Origin: Rana temporaria
Lineage: Eukaryota; Chordata; Amphibia; Anura; Ranidae
Assembly: GCF_905171775.1 (NCBI RefSeq)
Contig: NC_053497.1
Coordinates: forward strand, 99,816,157-99,880,156
Direction of reading: 5' to 3'
Length of the DNA: 64,000 nucleotides
This document shows, in pieces, positions 47,656 through 59,046 of this stretch. Every line of letters starts with the position of its first letter. The first letter of the stretch is position 1. The notes under the pieces were generated by a model. The model saw nothing but the letters and a program-made list of their open reading frames with translations. It was not told the DNA's origin and made no database searches. The translations under genes and the position numbers were made by a program.

Positions 47656-47661
47656 AATAAA
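47656..47661 (+). promoter_or_regulatory. flt1: Candidate intronic polyadenylation signal (AATAAA) in a Tc1 terminus
   Basis: AATAAA on the gene strand, followed within about 5-25 bases by GTGGTCTGTGAGTGTAT, a GU-rich stretch of the kind that binds CstF. It lies 1.57 kb downstream of exon 13. Use of this site is an inference. Confidence 0.35.
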
Positions 47662-48245
47662 GTGGTCTGTGAGTGTATATATATAGACAGAATCTGTATT
47701 TTACGAACATATCCACCCAAAACACATTCAGAGAGCAATACAGTGTTTCTACAGGAACTATTTGCCTTAGACTCTCTCTTAGTGACATTTTGTAAGGGGC
47801 CCTATGAACAAAGCAGGCAGAGGAAAGTGAGAGTCGGAGCTAGTTTACTTCACTCATTCATTTATGTGTTTAAAATTGAGCTTAAGTTGTTGAACTCGGT
47901 ACACAATAGACATTTGTCTGTGAACACTCTTATGTTTGTAAGTATGTAGAAATGGGTGAAGGAGTTATCTGCCCTTCACATCCGTTCTGTGGATTATTAT
48001 TTTTTCTGCTCTAGCTGTAGGAATCCCAGGTCAACTGCATTCTGCATAATGCAAAATAGGTGCAGTTCTGCAGAGTGATAACACCTTATCTGCAGCAAAT
48101 GAGGAATCAGGGTTCAAAGATGTAAGTGGGATAGTAAAATAATATACACACTGTACTTTGCATGTGTCTTCAAGTTTATACAAAATAAGCGTAGGGCTTA
48201 ATCTAATTCTTTCAATGTTGTTAAATGTTGACTGTTTTATTACAG

Positions 48246-48392
48246 AAAAACAGGCTCCGTGGGTGATGCAGCCGCTTCAAAATGTAACAGTAAACAGCAG
48301 CAGCACATTGGCCCTGGAGTGTAGAGTTGATGGAACTCCCTTGCCTACAATAACCTGGTTCAAGAATGGATATGAGATTCAACCTGCCTCAG
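48246..48392 (+). CDS. flt1: flt1 exon 14: first half of Ig-like domain 7
   Basis: The acceptor is TTTATTACAG (48236-48245) and the donor is GTAGGA at 48393. Two bases in, 48 codons and one base out give EKQAPW...NVTVNSSSTLALECRVDGTPLPTITWFKNGYEIQPAS, aligning with human QEAPYLLRNLSDHTVAISSSTTLDCHANGVPEP and so on. The first Ig7 cysteine is in LECRVDG, and the ITWFKN motif is conserved. Sequons NVT and NSS are visible. Ig7 makes the homotypic contacts that orient the transmembrane helices in the active dimer. The 147-bp length is what the human protein alignment predicts. Confidence 0.96.
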
Positions 48393-50341
48393 GTAGGAGG
48401 TGCAGGACCTACCATATACTATGTGAAAGTATTCTAGGCTTTTGCATAACAGGCTGTAGGATGTCCAGTGTAGGGCTTTAAATACGATTGTTTGCTACAT
48501 AAAAACAACATTTTTACACATAAGATTTAAAATGCATTTCCGTGTTTGTCATTAATTTGAGATAACTACTGTACTTTATATAAGTTTGTATTAACATAAA
48601 ATAACTGATACAAATATTCGGCTGCTTACCTATTTAAGTGCCTTTTTTGTGCTCACAAATCCTACCCAGCTTTCCTCTGCATTGTTTAAGGTGTGTGTGT
48701 GTGTTTGGGGCAGTGGAATAATATTTACCATATTTACCCGGGTCTGCTCTATGCCAGCAGATCTCATTATTAGTTGTAAAGTAGATTTGAACACTCGCTC
48801 AAGGCTTGGGTTCTGCATTGTATATTAATGCACCTAAAAAACTGTTGTTCACTTTGTTCCTTATCTTCAGATCTATTTTAAGCAATAGATGCTGCCCATG
48901 GAGTACTATGTGTAGATCTGCTCCAAAGATACAACCAGAAAGGAAACTAATATTTTTAAAAAAAAATTAGCTATGCATATGACTGAGAAGACATAGCAAA
49001 CATATGGTGGGGATCTTCAATTTTGACTGCAAAGTTGGAAATATACTTTAAAGTGGAAGTAAACCCATCCATAAAACAGTTTCATTTAGGCTCTCAACCA
49101 AACAGTCAAAAAATCCAATGGCTGGTGTCATAACTGATCACATGTGCCACGCATTGTAGAGTAAACAGAGGCTAAGATGGCAGCTTTCTTGGCTGAAAAT
49201 GATTGGGGATTTACTTACACTTTTTTTTTTTTTAAAAGGTTTTTATTATCAGCCATATACACGATTACAGGAGATAGCATTTCATAGAAATGACAAGTAA
49301 TCACATAAGAAAAATAGTCAGAAAATTAAAGGAGATATAAAATTCCCCCACCATACATTTCCATAACCTTCAAAATGACAGAGAACAATCCCAACATGGA
49401 TTCTTCTAAAGTGCATAGAGCATTTTAACCAACTTAGAACCAGTTATCGTAAATTCGCACTCCGGTCTGAAAGATTCTAAACAGTATAATTAACCATATC
49501 CTGTAAAATAGATCCAGAGCACCATGTCCAGCATAGAGCAAAATTAGAAAAAAAAAATAAAAACAACAAAAAACTAGGGCATACAAATAAACATAGAAAA
49601 CTCCCTCTCATGTGTCGTATGTCGTTGCCTCCCCCGTCCCCACAGTTGTCATCACCATTAGTGCACAATACATCTCATACAGTACATTCAAGATCAACAG
49701 ACCCTTAAAAGTCTCCAGGGTTAGTATCTACTTTAAGCACAGACACTGTTGTGATGTTTTCAGAGTTAAATCGGAACTTCAGTAATTTTTTCAACTTTCC
49801 ATCTATTAAATCTTCTGCCCTTGTTTTAACTTTGGAAAGTAAAAAAAATTTTTCTGACAGTAAATACCTTATACAGCCCACTTCCTGTGAATTGTCTGGT
49901 AAAAAGACTAGGCTTCTGACATCATGCACAGCTCTCTCACTCTTGTGGGAGTTTCCCAGGAAGAGAGGGGGGATGAGTCATAAGAGGGCCGATGAGAGCT
50001 GCTAATGTGCCTCTGTGTATCTGCATAAATCCAGGAAGTGAACAGGCAGCAGCTTCAGCTGCCATCAGTTAAAATGGCTGCAGCCAGACTTAGTGGATTG
50101 AGATTTCTGCAGCATATTTGGCAATTACAGAATCACAATATATATATAAAATAATATGCAAAGTGGTTGGAGGGAAGCTTTAGAATGGCAAAGATGTTTT
50201 TATTGCAAATTATGTGAGCAGTCTCTCTTTAAGTGTGTATACATTGCAGAATTTGCATTGCTTTGAGTTGCTAGACAATGTGCTATGGCATGAATAGTTA
50301 AATACAGTAAATAATTGTGTCCATATTTCTTATTTTCATAG
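48393..50341 (+). other. flt1: flt1 intron 14
   Basis: It contains a short GT run near 48693 and a T-rich patch at 49221-49233. No element with defined ends is visible. Confidence 0.85.
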
Positions 50342-50470
50342 GAATTACTTTGCGTTATAATGAAAACCTAATCATCGAGAGGGTAAAGAAGGATGACGAG
50401 GGACTGTATACATGCCGAGCAGTTAATGAAATGGGTCATTCCAACAATTCTGCCTATGTTACTGTTCGAG
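50342..50470 (+). CDS. flt1: flt1 exon 15: second half of Ig-like domain 7
   Basis: The acceptor AG is at 50340-50341 and the donor GTGAAC starts at 50471. The translation GITLRYNENLIIERVKKDDEGLYTCRAVNEMG ends in SAYVTVRG, matching human FIERVTEEDEGVYHCKATNQKG and SAYLTVQG. It contains the second Ig7 cysteine and the D-E/D-G-x-Y-x-C signature of I-set domains. The run RVKKDDEGLY resembles the Ig7 dimer-contact loop of VEGFR/Kit-type receptors, where an Arg-Asp pair forms the homotypic salt bridges. It is one codon shorter than the human exon, near its start. Confidence 0.96.
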
Positions 50471-51658
50471 GTGAACAGTTATCCTTTTATTGCTTTCATA
50501 TGTTTCCTAATGTTTAACATACAAACCTTATCCTTTGATGTAATGTTGAGTGAGATGTGAATGTGTACCTGGGGGCAACCATATTTTCTAATTGCACACA
50601 TAGGTTATGTTTTCTCCTTTTGCACTATAATCTCAATGGATGGAGGGGGGAAGGTTAGAACTTCTGTGAGATTATTATTGCTTTTTTGTACCGCATTGTG
50701 GAGATAGTTACATAGTTACATAGTTAGTCAGGTTGAAAAAAGACATCCAGTTCAACCATAAAACAAAAACAAAAAATATTGTACAATCCCAATACCCAAT
50801 TCTATACCCACATTTGATCCAGAGGAAGGCAAAAAAAAAAAACAGCAGAGATTTACCCCTACATTTAAAAAAGAGAGAGAATGCTATGCTGTCACTTAAA
50901 AAAATACTTGTAAGTGCACCATTTTTAATATCATCAATAAAATGACAGGGCAACATTTAATTCATTCTTATATATTTTTGTATTGATGTCAGTATTATGG
51001 TCACAATCTGTAGGATATTTACAATAAAAAATCTTTAAGAATTTTATCCCTATATTCCTTTTCCCAAAACTTCTCAAAAATAAAGGAAATGTCCCCAGTG
51101 AGAACAGAGAGCAGGAAAACTAAATAGAGGTTTTTTCCTTTCCCAAGTCTTTACAGTTAGACGACTGACCAAGGAAAAGAGCAGTTACAGATTGCAACAT
51201 TAATAATGAAAACAGTTTCTGTGTCCCCATTGGGGAAATTTCCCCTCACATCATGCCCTTATAACACTGTAGCCCAGCCCCACTAACACTATGGCAATGC
51301 ACCAGTCGCTAAAATGCAGGCCAACTAATAAAGTCAGACCACAGCATGGACTACAAAGAACTACTGTATATGGTTTTAGTATTAAAGGAGAAAATTGAGT
51401 ACTGTCTATGATACTTTTTAAGTATGAAAGGAAGATGATTGTACCACAACTTGCTTGAAGATAATTTAGCATCTAAGTTGTTGACTCAATATTAGTAGGT
51501 ACTTGCTATCTATAGTTATCGTTTTGAAAACTACGCTTGGAATACATTTGATTCCCTATCACAGTTATGATGTGGTGTGGTTGAATGATGTATTGTTCAT
51601 TTAAGTACATGCAGATATATTTTCTTTATGTGAACTTATAATGTGAATTGTATGACAG
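50471..51658 (+). other. flt1: flt1 intron 15
   Basis: Its only recognisable content is the CR1-like LINE tail listed separately at 50707-50945. Confidence 0.85.
50707..50945 (-). mobile_element. CR1-like LINE 3' fragment
   Basis: Read on the minus strand it ends in GGTTGAACTGGATGTC, TTTTTTCAACCTGACTAAC and a short TATGTAAC tandem (ACTATGTA units). CR1-type LINEs end in 8-bp tandem repeats. The same tail type is seen at 11795-11850. Heavily truncated. Confidence 0.6.
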
Positions 51659-51765
51659 GTGGAGAGGAGAAGTCCAACATAGAAGTCATCATCCTTGTAT
51701 GCACAGGAGTGGCAGCAACCTTGTTCTGGTTACTTCTGACTCTTTTCATACGGAAGCTGAAAAAG
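51659..51765 (+). CDS. flt1: flt1 exon 16: transmembrane helix
   Basis: The exon starts after TATGACAG and ends before GTATGA at 51766. It gives GGEEKSN, then about 22 hydrophobic residues (VIILVCTGVAATLFWLLL and on), then the stop-transfer cluster RKLKK. The run VAATLFWLLLTLFIRK is nearly identical to human FLT1 and clearly different from KDR (AMFFWLLLVIILR) and FLT4. This exon is the best evidence that the gene is flt1. It anchors the receptor in the plasma membrane with the Ig domains outside. Phase 0 at the end matches exon 17. Confidence 0.97.
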
Positions 51766-52228
51766 GTATGATATTTAAATGAGAGAGTACCTCATATGGC
51801 ATTAAATTTTGAGAACCCCAAGTCGGATAACATGTGAATTGTTTCCCTGTAAGAGCTGTCTTAACTGATCCTACAGAAATCTGATCCTACAGAAATCAGA
51901 GATCCGATTTTAGAAAAGGTCCCTGTACTACTTTTGTCTGACTTTAATACGACTTCAATGCCATAGAGTGTAAAAAGTCACATTAAGTTGGACTGAAGTT
52001 GTAGGGCAAAGTCGGATCGGAAGTTGCTTGACTTTCATATTAGAGCAGTGTGAACCGTGGCTAAGAAATGATTTTCATGTGTTTCTACACTAAAGTGTAC
52101 AGACTAGAGTGAGTGCACTCAGGGCCTAATTCAATTTTTATGCCTAGGATCCTATCCATGCAGTGTGTATTTAAATATGTACAGATCAGACACGGGCATC
52201 TCAGTGTGCTGTGTTTCTCGACAATGTA

Positions 52229-52583
52229 GGTCTTGTTCACATATAACGATTACATGCATGTCCTGTGCAAGGCCATATTTTGCCAGTATGGGGATGCACA
52301 GGTGTTTGCATCCCTGTTTCAGCAGTCCCATTGTTGTCTATTGGGATGTGTGAATGCGGGTGCATGTCACCAAACTCACCTTGGGTGTTTTCTGGGCTGT
52401 ACACCCGCACTTGCATAGATGTCATATTGGGAACAGCAGCTGTGTCTGTGCAGATGCTGCAACCCAATACACAACAATGGGACTGCTGGAACATGGATGC
52501 ACATGGATGCACACAACACCTGTGCCAGCAAAACACAGCCCTATTGGGGGGCACGCATTTAATTGCCCCATGTGAACAAGGCC
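52229..52583. mobile_element. Palindromic MITE with 'GTTCACAT' ends
   Basis: GGTCTTGTTCACATATAA at the left is inverted at the right (CCATGTGAACAAGGCC). The flanks GTA and TTA fit a 3-bp duplication. Inner inverted blocks include CAGCAGTCCCATTGTTGT and ATGGATGCACA-like units. Confidence 0.75.
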
Positions 52584-54193
52584 TTAGGCATGACCTATAA
52601 GGCTAAATAGTAGCAAATGAAGAAATTGTAAACTGTGTTGTTCATGAGCTTTGCATTTGTAGAATCTTTATATTAAAGTATAACTAAAAGCAAAACTTTT
52701 TTTATAGCTTGGGATAGAATGGAGAGGATTAGAATACCTGTCAGGTTTTTATTGCTGTCTGTGTCCCTTTTATAGTAATTTACCTGATTATCTGATTATT
52801 ATCTGATTGTCTAGGCTACAGTTCTAATCAAAGGTTAAAGAAAATCCTAAATGTTGGGTTGTCCCCAGAACTGTAGTGGTGGGCAAAACTTTCAAGGGGA
52901 TAATAGTTCTGGTAAACCTTTTGACTGCCAGGGGTTCCCTCCCTTTGAGGGATTTTTTTTCACCTCCTGTTTTGACTATGGGACAGATGAAGAAAAATCT
53001 CCCCAATGGGACACAGATAGCAAAAAAGTGACAGGGGCTATAACTCACTCCTACAGTAACCAAAAACAAAGTTTTTTCCTGCAGTTCTTTTTTAAACACA
53101 CTTCTGGTTGAGAATATTCTGCCCATGATTTTTTTCAACACGAGAGCAAAGATTCTGAGAAGAGAAATTAGTGGTGGCACAGGTTTTAGTCTCTTCTTTT
53201 GCAGTGTATTGTATTCTAAATTCAGTCACAGAGCTACTTCAAATACACACAAGAAATAAATGGATGAGGACTGCTTTACATGGCTAAACATTTCTAATTT
53301 TCGACATCCAGGCACCAATGTCAAAGCCGGTCCACAGCCTGACCTCCAGTAAAGTAGTAGCTGCATGGCATAGTCAAGAACAATGGTTTAAGAACACACC
53401 GCACCCCCCAGCCTGCTGATTTGCCAAGAATGAGCAGAAGCTGATGAGGCCATCCCTCAGATTACTCTGCTTTCTCCTTCTATTAGTGTTTCATTGTCAG
53501 TACATGTACAATTCAACACAGCCCGATTGGCTCAGAGAATTGGTTCCTCTCTTCCAGTCTGAGTGCTGCTGTGCAGGAAGTTACTATAGTAATAGAAGGT
53601 TAATATAGAACAAACGCAGGTGATATACTAACTGCATTTAAAAACACACAAGAGTTTACGAAGACATAACATGATCTAAAATAAAAAGAAACAAAATGCC
53701 AAGAAAAGTGAATATGACATAAGGAGTGGATTTGTTTGGTTGGATAAAAAGCCCAAAGGAATATTCACCAGTAAACTGCAGCATTTTTATCGCTTTGCTC
53801 TTTCTAGTATTTTACCCTGATTTTCTGCTGAGCCACAATAATTCTGATTTACTGGATCCAGAATTAAATTCTGTACTCCTATCTCCACAACAATCACAAT
53901 AATTAAGTTACACCATGTAAAACCATTTAAAATTGTCAGGGCTTTGGCAGAAGATGTTGCTGCAGATGCCAGCTGGTGGAATGCTGCTCTGGTAAAATGA
54001 ATATAGCAATTATTTGTTAGAATGGCCTGTCTTCAGGTTAGTTGCAATAAGCAAATAGCTAGTAAAAGGGAATTGAACTCATAGAAAACAGGTATTTGCA
54101 TTGATGACATGGTGACACACATACTTCCTTACTGTTTTACCTGGCAAAGAGTTGTTTGATTTTGGCCAGCCTTTCTTGTGATGTACACACTCT

Positions 54194-54899
54194 GGGGTAG
54201 ATTCAGATAGAAGATACGACGACGTATCTCCAGATACGCCGTCGTATCTCTGAGTCCGGCCGGTCGTATCTATGCGCCTGATTCATAGAATCAGTTACGC
54301 ATAGATTTCCCTAAGATCCGACCGGCGTAAGTGTTTTACACCGTCTTATCTTAGGCTGCATATTTACGCTGGCCGCTAGGTGGCGCTTCCATAGATTTAC
54401 GCGAGGAATATGCAAATGAGCTAGATACGCCGATTCAGAAACGTACGTCCGGCCGGTGCATTTTTTTACGTCGTTTACGTTAGGCTTTTTTCGGCGTATA
54501 GTTACCCCTGCTATATGAGGCGTATTCCTATGTTAAGTATGGCCGTCGTTCCCGCATCGAGTTTTAAAAATTTTACGTTGTTTGCGTAAGTCGTTCGCGA
54601 ATAGGGCTGGACGTAATTTACGTTCACGACGAAAGCAATGACGATTTGCGGCGGAATTTCGAGCATGCGCACTGGGATTTTTTCACGAACGGCGCATCAC
54701 AGTTAATATACATAAAACACGCCCACATTATCCACATTTGAATTAGGCGGGCTTACACCGACACAGATACGTTACGCCGTGACTAAGGGCGCAAGTTGTT
54801 TCTGAATACAGAACTTGCGCCCTAAATTATGGCGGCGTAACGTATCTGAGATATGTCACGCCGGGCGGACAGATAGACGATTCTATCTGAATCTACCCC
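54194..54899. mobile_element. 706-bp MITE with GGGGTAGATTCAGATAGA ends
   Basis: GGGGTAGATTCAGATAGA at the left is perfectly inverted at the right end. TCT flanks both sides. The interior is rich in TACG/CGTA motifs (TACGCCG, CGGCGTA), giving CpG content far above the surrounding intron. No coding capacity. Confidence 0.85.
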
Positions 54900-55914
54900 T
54901 CTCTCTATGCCTGTCAGTAGTGTCACTATGCTGCTTCCTAGTTTAGAAAGTCAGCTCCCTGTTCAATGGACAGAAGTGGTAGAAGAATAGCTTAGAGCTG
55001 AATTCCAAGAATAAAAAAAAATAATTCCCTTTCAGCACTGCAAGGGTTAAACCCTTGTTAGAGCTAACAGGTAGAGCTGTGATGCTTCCTTGCTCTGGCA
55101 GACTTTGGGTGCTGACCTTATGTCTCTGATGCTCTTGGTTTTGGATGGGCTCTCACTGTCCTCAAAAACAATGCAGGGCCTTTGGTCTTGCATTGTTTGG
55201 GATGACATTAGAGTGTGACCACTGGCCAGATCTCCAAAGAGAAGCAGTTTCAGGGGACTAGTAGCACAATATGGAGGAAGTTTATTGGAGTTAGAAATAA
55301 GATAAGTATTGCAGCTTATTCCACTACCACTAGATTAAAGCTTGCCCTACATGTATTAAAATTTGGTTGGTCAATTTCATTTAACCAAGAAGTTAATTGT
55401 TTATTTGAATTCTGTCGAAGGGACATGTTGAAATATTGTCCAGTGTCCAACTAGAGAGCATTCCTCCATCATTGTTTGTGTGGATGGAGGAATCTGTTTG
55501 TTTTTTATTGCCCACAAAAAAAGAAAATGCGTGTGGCCAGCTTTAGCGAGCATTTAATGGCACCATTGTAAGGGTATTTTTTGGTGCCTGTGGTGGTACT
55601 TTATTTGGGAAATACCTGTGTCACCTGCCTATCTGTGGAGAATAAAAAATGTTTATAAATCCCAAGACTGGCTATATAGAATTACAAATCTTTTAGCAGG
55701 TTTAACAATAAACATAGTATATACACTATCAAAACACACATGCATATGCACGCACTAGTCATAGAAAATCGGGTTCTATCCTGTCTCTGGGGATTGTCTA
55801 GAACTACCTTTTTTAATGTGTTCTGGTTTAAAGTAATGTTTTGCCTAATCTTATTCATAGGGAAATTCCACTGCATTGTATGAGCAGTTTTTACTTAGTG
55901 TTTCTTGTTTTCAG

Positions 55915-56050
55915 CCACATGCATCTGAAATTAAAACAGGCTACCTGTCCATCATAATGGATCCAGATGAAATGCCATTAAATGAGCAATGTGAAAGGTT
56001 GCCTTATGACAGCAGCCAGTGGGAATTTCCTCGTGACAGGCTCAGTCTAG
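55915..56050 (+). CDS. flt1: flt1 exon 17: juxtamembrane segment leading to the kinase domain
   Basis: The acceptor is TTGTTTTCAG (55905-55914) and the donor is GTATGT at 56051. Forty-five codons plus one base read [19 protein letters not shown], then [13 protein letters not shown] and PRDRLSLG. This is the conserved VEGFR juxtamembrane block just before the glycine-rich kinase loop. The Tyr of KTGYLSI is the conserved juxtamembrane tyrosine. Human FLT1 has SSSEIKTDYLS here, so the frog protein lacks the triple serine, and it has Gly as in KDR and FLT4. The next exon, with the GRGAFG loop, is not in the remaining 8 kb. Confidence 0.96.
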
Positions 56051-56630
56051 GTATGTGGAGTCTGTTTTACCGTTTTCTCCAAAAGTATGTCACTAACTTT
56101 CATTAGGAAACCTAATCGTTTGTAATATGCCATTTATGTATTTATTGTAGTAAAACATATTCTTTTAGATTTTTATTTCAAGTGTCAGTTCACATAAAGC
56201 AGATTGTTCACTTTTGGGTGGATCCTGGAAAGGCCGAATAATGCACAGGTTTCATTATTACATCATGACTCCTAAAATTAGATCTATACACCCGAGCTCC
56301 TGATTCCGACCACCCAACCCAGTTATCAGATGGGAGTCTCACTGTGGCTAATATATTTTGATGCATGAAAAGTAATAATAATGGTAGGAATAATTAAGTC
56401 TGGGAGAATTTGTCAAGAGATATAACATAACAGTAAGTTCTTCTACCCAGCAGTGTTCATGTATAACTAAACTATCTGATTTGGCTAGGCAGACTTTTTA
56501 AAGGACTGTTTCAGTATGGAATATGAGCCCTACCAATGGTGACTTGTTTATGAAGCTGCAGGACTGCCATCCTTGTCCTTACTTCCTCAATAAGGAACGT
56601 AATTAAGCAAAGATAAACGTGGCAGCCATA

Positions 56631-56804
56631 GGGGTTGATTTACTAAAACTGGAGAGTGCAAAATCTGATGCAGCTGTGCATGGTAGCCAATCAGCTTCTA
56701 ACTTCAGCTTGTTCAATTAAACCTTGACGAAAAACCTGGAAGCTGATTGTTTTCTATACAGAGATGCACCTGATTTTGCACTCCAGTTTTAGTAAATCAA
56801 CCTC
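56631..56804. mobile_element. 174-bp MITE with GGTTGATTTACTAAAACTGG ends
   Basis: The left GGTTGATTTACTAAAACTGG and right CCAGTTTTAGTAAATCAACC are exact inverted repeats. The arms share GTGCAAAATC. ATA lies on both sides. Half of the same family occurs at 62388-62500. Confidence 0.85.
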
Positions 56805-58579
56805 ATAGTATTTGAACCTTGAAAATAAATCAACATTTCCTGCATTTCTGTCCTCTTTGATTCCCTTCTGCCCATGGTCAGAGTTTAAATCTGAAAGCAA
56901 AACAATAGGAATTTTATAGATATGGTATTTATCACTTTCACCATTGGGTTAGTTGGGACACAACACTCTTCTGTCACCCATTGATTAGCCTCTGCCACAC
57001 ACCAGCAGATCTGGTACTGGACAGACACCTAGCCAAACATTCTGTTGAGAGTTTATTAAAGCATTTACATTTTTTCCTCTTGCCTGTTTTATTGACACAT
57101 TACCTATATGATACTGTGCAATGTTACGTAAGGTAATTGCCTACAGAGAAAAGACTAAAACTGCAGAATTAGCTTTTTACTTGCTTAATGATTGATTGTA
57201 GCTATGAAATAATGCTGGTATTTTTCAGCATAGACGCATATCTGTATATCTGCATACTACAGCATTGCTGCTGCTTTCACGCCCTTAAATTCTTTAGAGA
57301 AATGAAAGAAACACTCTCAGTCAAATGTCAGAATGTTACATTTAAACTCTCTCATGGGTCACAGCCTACCTGCGGAGTCTTCATAATTATTTTCTGCAGC
57401 TGGCTGTCATTATTTCTGTTTGTGTTCTTTATTTATATGATTAGTCATGAAAAACTGTCAAAAAGGTCCCATTATTTTAAGCTTCTATATTTCTCAAGGA
57501 CAAGAGTTCCACAGCAGAGAGACATGTGACAAGATGCTGCAGGTCCACTCAGAAGCTCTGTAAAAAGCCATATTTGTCTCCGTAGAAGTTAGCTCTGATT
57601 TTGGTTGGAGTGTATGTTAACAATAAATGTCTCGTATTTGCTCCATTTTGGCCTGGTAAACATACCATTGAAAGCAAATTATTATACCGGTTTGACAAAA
57701 AAAACAGCTGTTCATCTGTCTCTGGACTGTTATCAGTTCGCCTTATTCCCTGCTATGGGCTACAAAAAACTCCCCTGTTGTGGAGAAGAGAGGTAGGTGT
57801 CATGTAGTCTTAACACACTCCCTTCCTAGTGTGGCAATGTTGCTTAGTTCAGTTGTCACCCTAGAGCAGAAAGTGTGTTAATGGTAGGATTAACAGGTTA
57901 AAATAATGGAGAAAAAAGTTTGAAAAAAGAATTTGAATGCACATCTAAGGCCAAGTAAGCTGAGATAATATACATTTTTGTTCTTGAACTTTGATACACT
58001 TTAATTATGGTTAAAATATAATAATATATGGTTAATAAGAGTTAATAGATGATGGTTCAATGATAATGACTTTCAGCGCTGTACAGACAAAACAGTTTGA
58101 GGATATCATTAGTGGTTAATTTATTTATTTACCTGTTGCTTAGAACCACTCTTATTAAACCCTCAACCACAATTAAACCAACCAAACAGTTAAACAAACA
58201 CACTTCCAGAGCTCAAGTGCTAAAAAATACAAGTCAAACGCTTAACTGGAAACTCTTCTTATACACCAACCAGTTCCAATGATGTAAAGGAATCATTCAC
58301 GGCTTTGCAGCTCCATTTAGATTGGGAAAAATCTTCAATCAACACTATATTCACAAACAGGGGGAAAGAGCTGGTCTTCAGCAAAACCTTTATTGATGAA
58401 TAAAATCCAATAAAATACTCACAAAAGGGGCACAATTACAGGCATGTAACCATCCATCATACTCCATGGAAAGGATCTATCTTTCTCTGTAACTTTAAGC
58501 AAGAAGGCTTGTCCCTTGAAATGCATAACTTGTTTTAATAAATGATCCCTGAAAGGGTCCATCAATTGATCATCTACAT

Positions 58580-59046
58580 CAGTCTTTTTCAACCAGGGTC
58601 CCCAGGGACCTTGGGGTGTCTTCTGGGTTTTACAGGGGTGTTTTGGCAAAATGCCTAAAAATTGCCCAAAAAGTGTCAACAAGCCGGCAAGTGGATCAAT
58701 ACTGCCTTTTGTTACACAAACCACAGGTTTTTATTGTACAGCATTACAACCCTGGGTAATGTGAGGGCCAGCTACTCTCATCCTAACAATTAATGATGTA
58801 ATTGGTTGATAAGGAGGACATCAGGCTCCTGAATCCTTGTTCGTCCCTCTCTATCAGCCACTGGGGTCACTTTAGCTGAGTAAGGGAGAAGAGGAACACT
58901 GGAATAATGTTGGGTGTCCTACATGTGTGGACGTTGCTGTCTTATGTAAATCCATTTCTTTAGTTCTTTACTTTTTAGAATGGGGTACCTCAAAACTGTG
59001 CTGATTTCAAGGGATGCCTTGAGTGAAAAAAGGTTGAGAAACACTG
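58580..59046. mobile_element. 467-bp hAT element
   Basis: It starts CAGTCTTTTTCAACC and ends, inverted, with GGTTGAGAAACACTG. The flanks ATCTACAT (58572-58579) and ATCTAGAT (59047-59054) differ at one base. CAG...CTG ends and an 8-bp TSD mark a hAT element. No coding sequence. Confidence 0.8.

Larger units (their letters stand above)
46246..47675 (-). mobile_element. Tc1/mariner element in intron 13, hosting a MITE
   Basis: The inverted ends are CACTCACCGGCTACTTTATT and, from the right, CACTCACAGACCACTTTATT, each continuing AGGYACACCT. TATA follows the right end, and TATG precedes the left. The transposase remnant is on the minus strand at 46339-46650, and a Harbinger-type MITE sits at 46924-47170. 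It fills most of the intron in which mammals terminate sFLT1. Confidence 0.8.
46087..48245 (+). other. flt1: flt1 intron 13 (2.2 kb), the sFLT1 intron
   Basis: In mammals, retention of this intron with polyadenylation inside it yields secreted sFLT1. Here two thirds of it is a Tc1/mariner element with a MITE inside. An in-frame TAA follows exon 13 after two codons. The only AATAAA I found on the + strand is in the Tc1 end at 47656. The 47680-48245 stretch holds nothing recognisable. Confidence 0.85.
51766..55914 (+). other. flt1: flt1 intron 16 (4.1 kb)
   Basis: It holds two palindromic MITEs (52229-52583 and 54194-54899). The 51860-52070 stretch resembles one arm of a further 'aaaagtcg' type MITE. 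I see nothing recognisable in 52600-54180 or 54900-55914. Confidence 0.85.
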
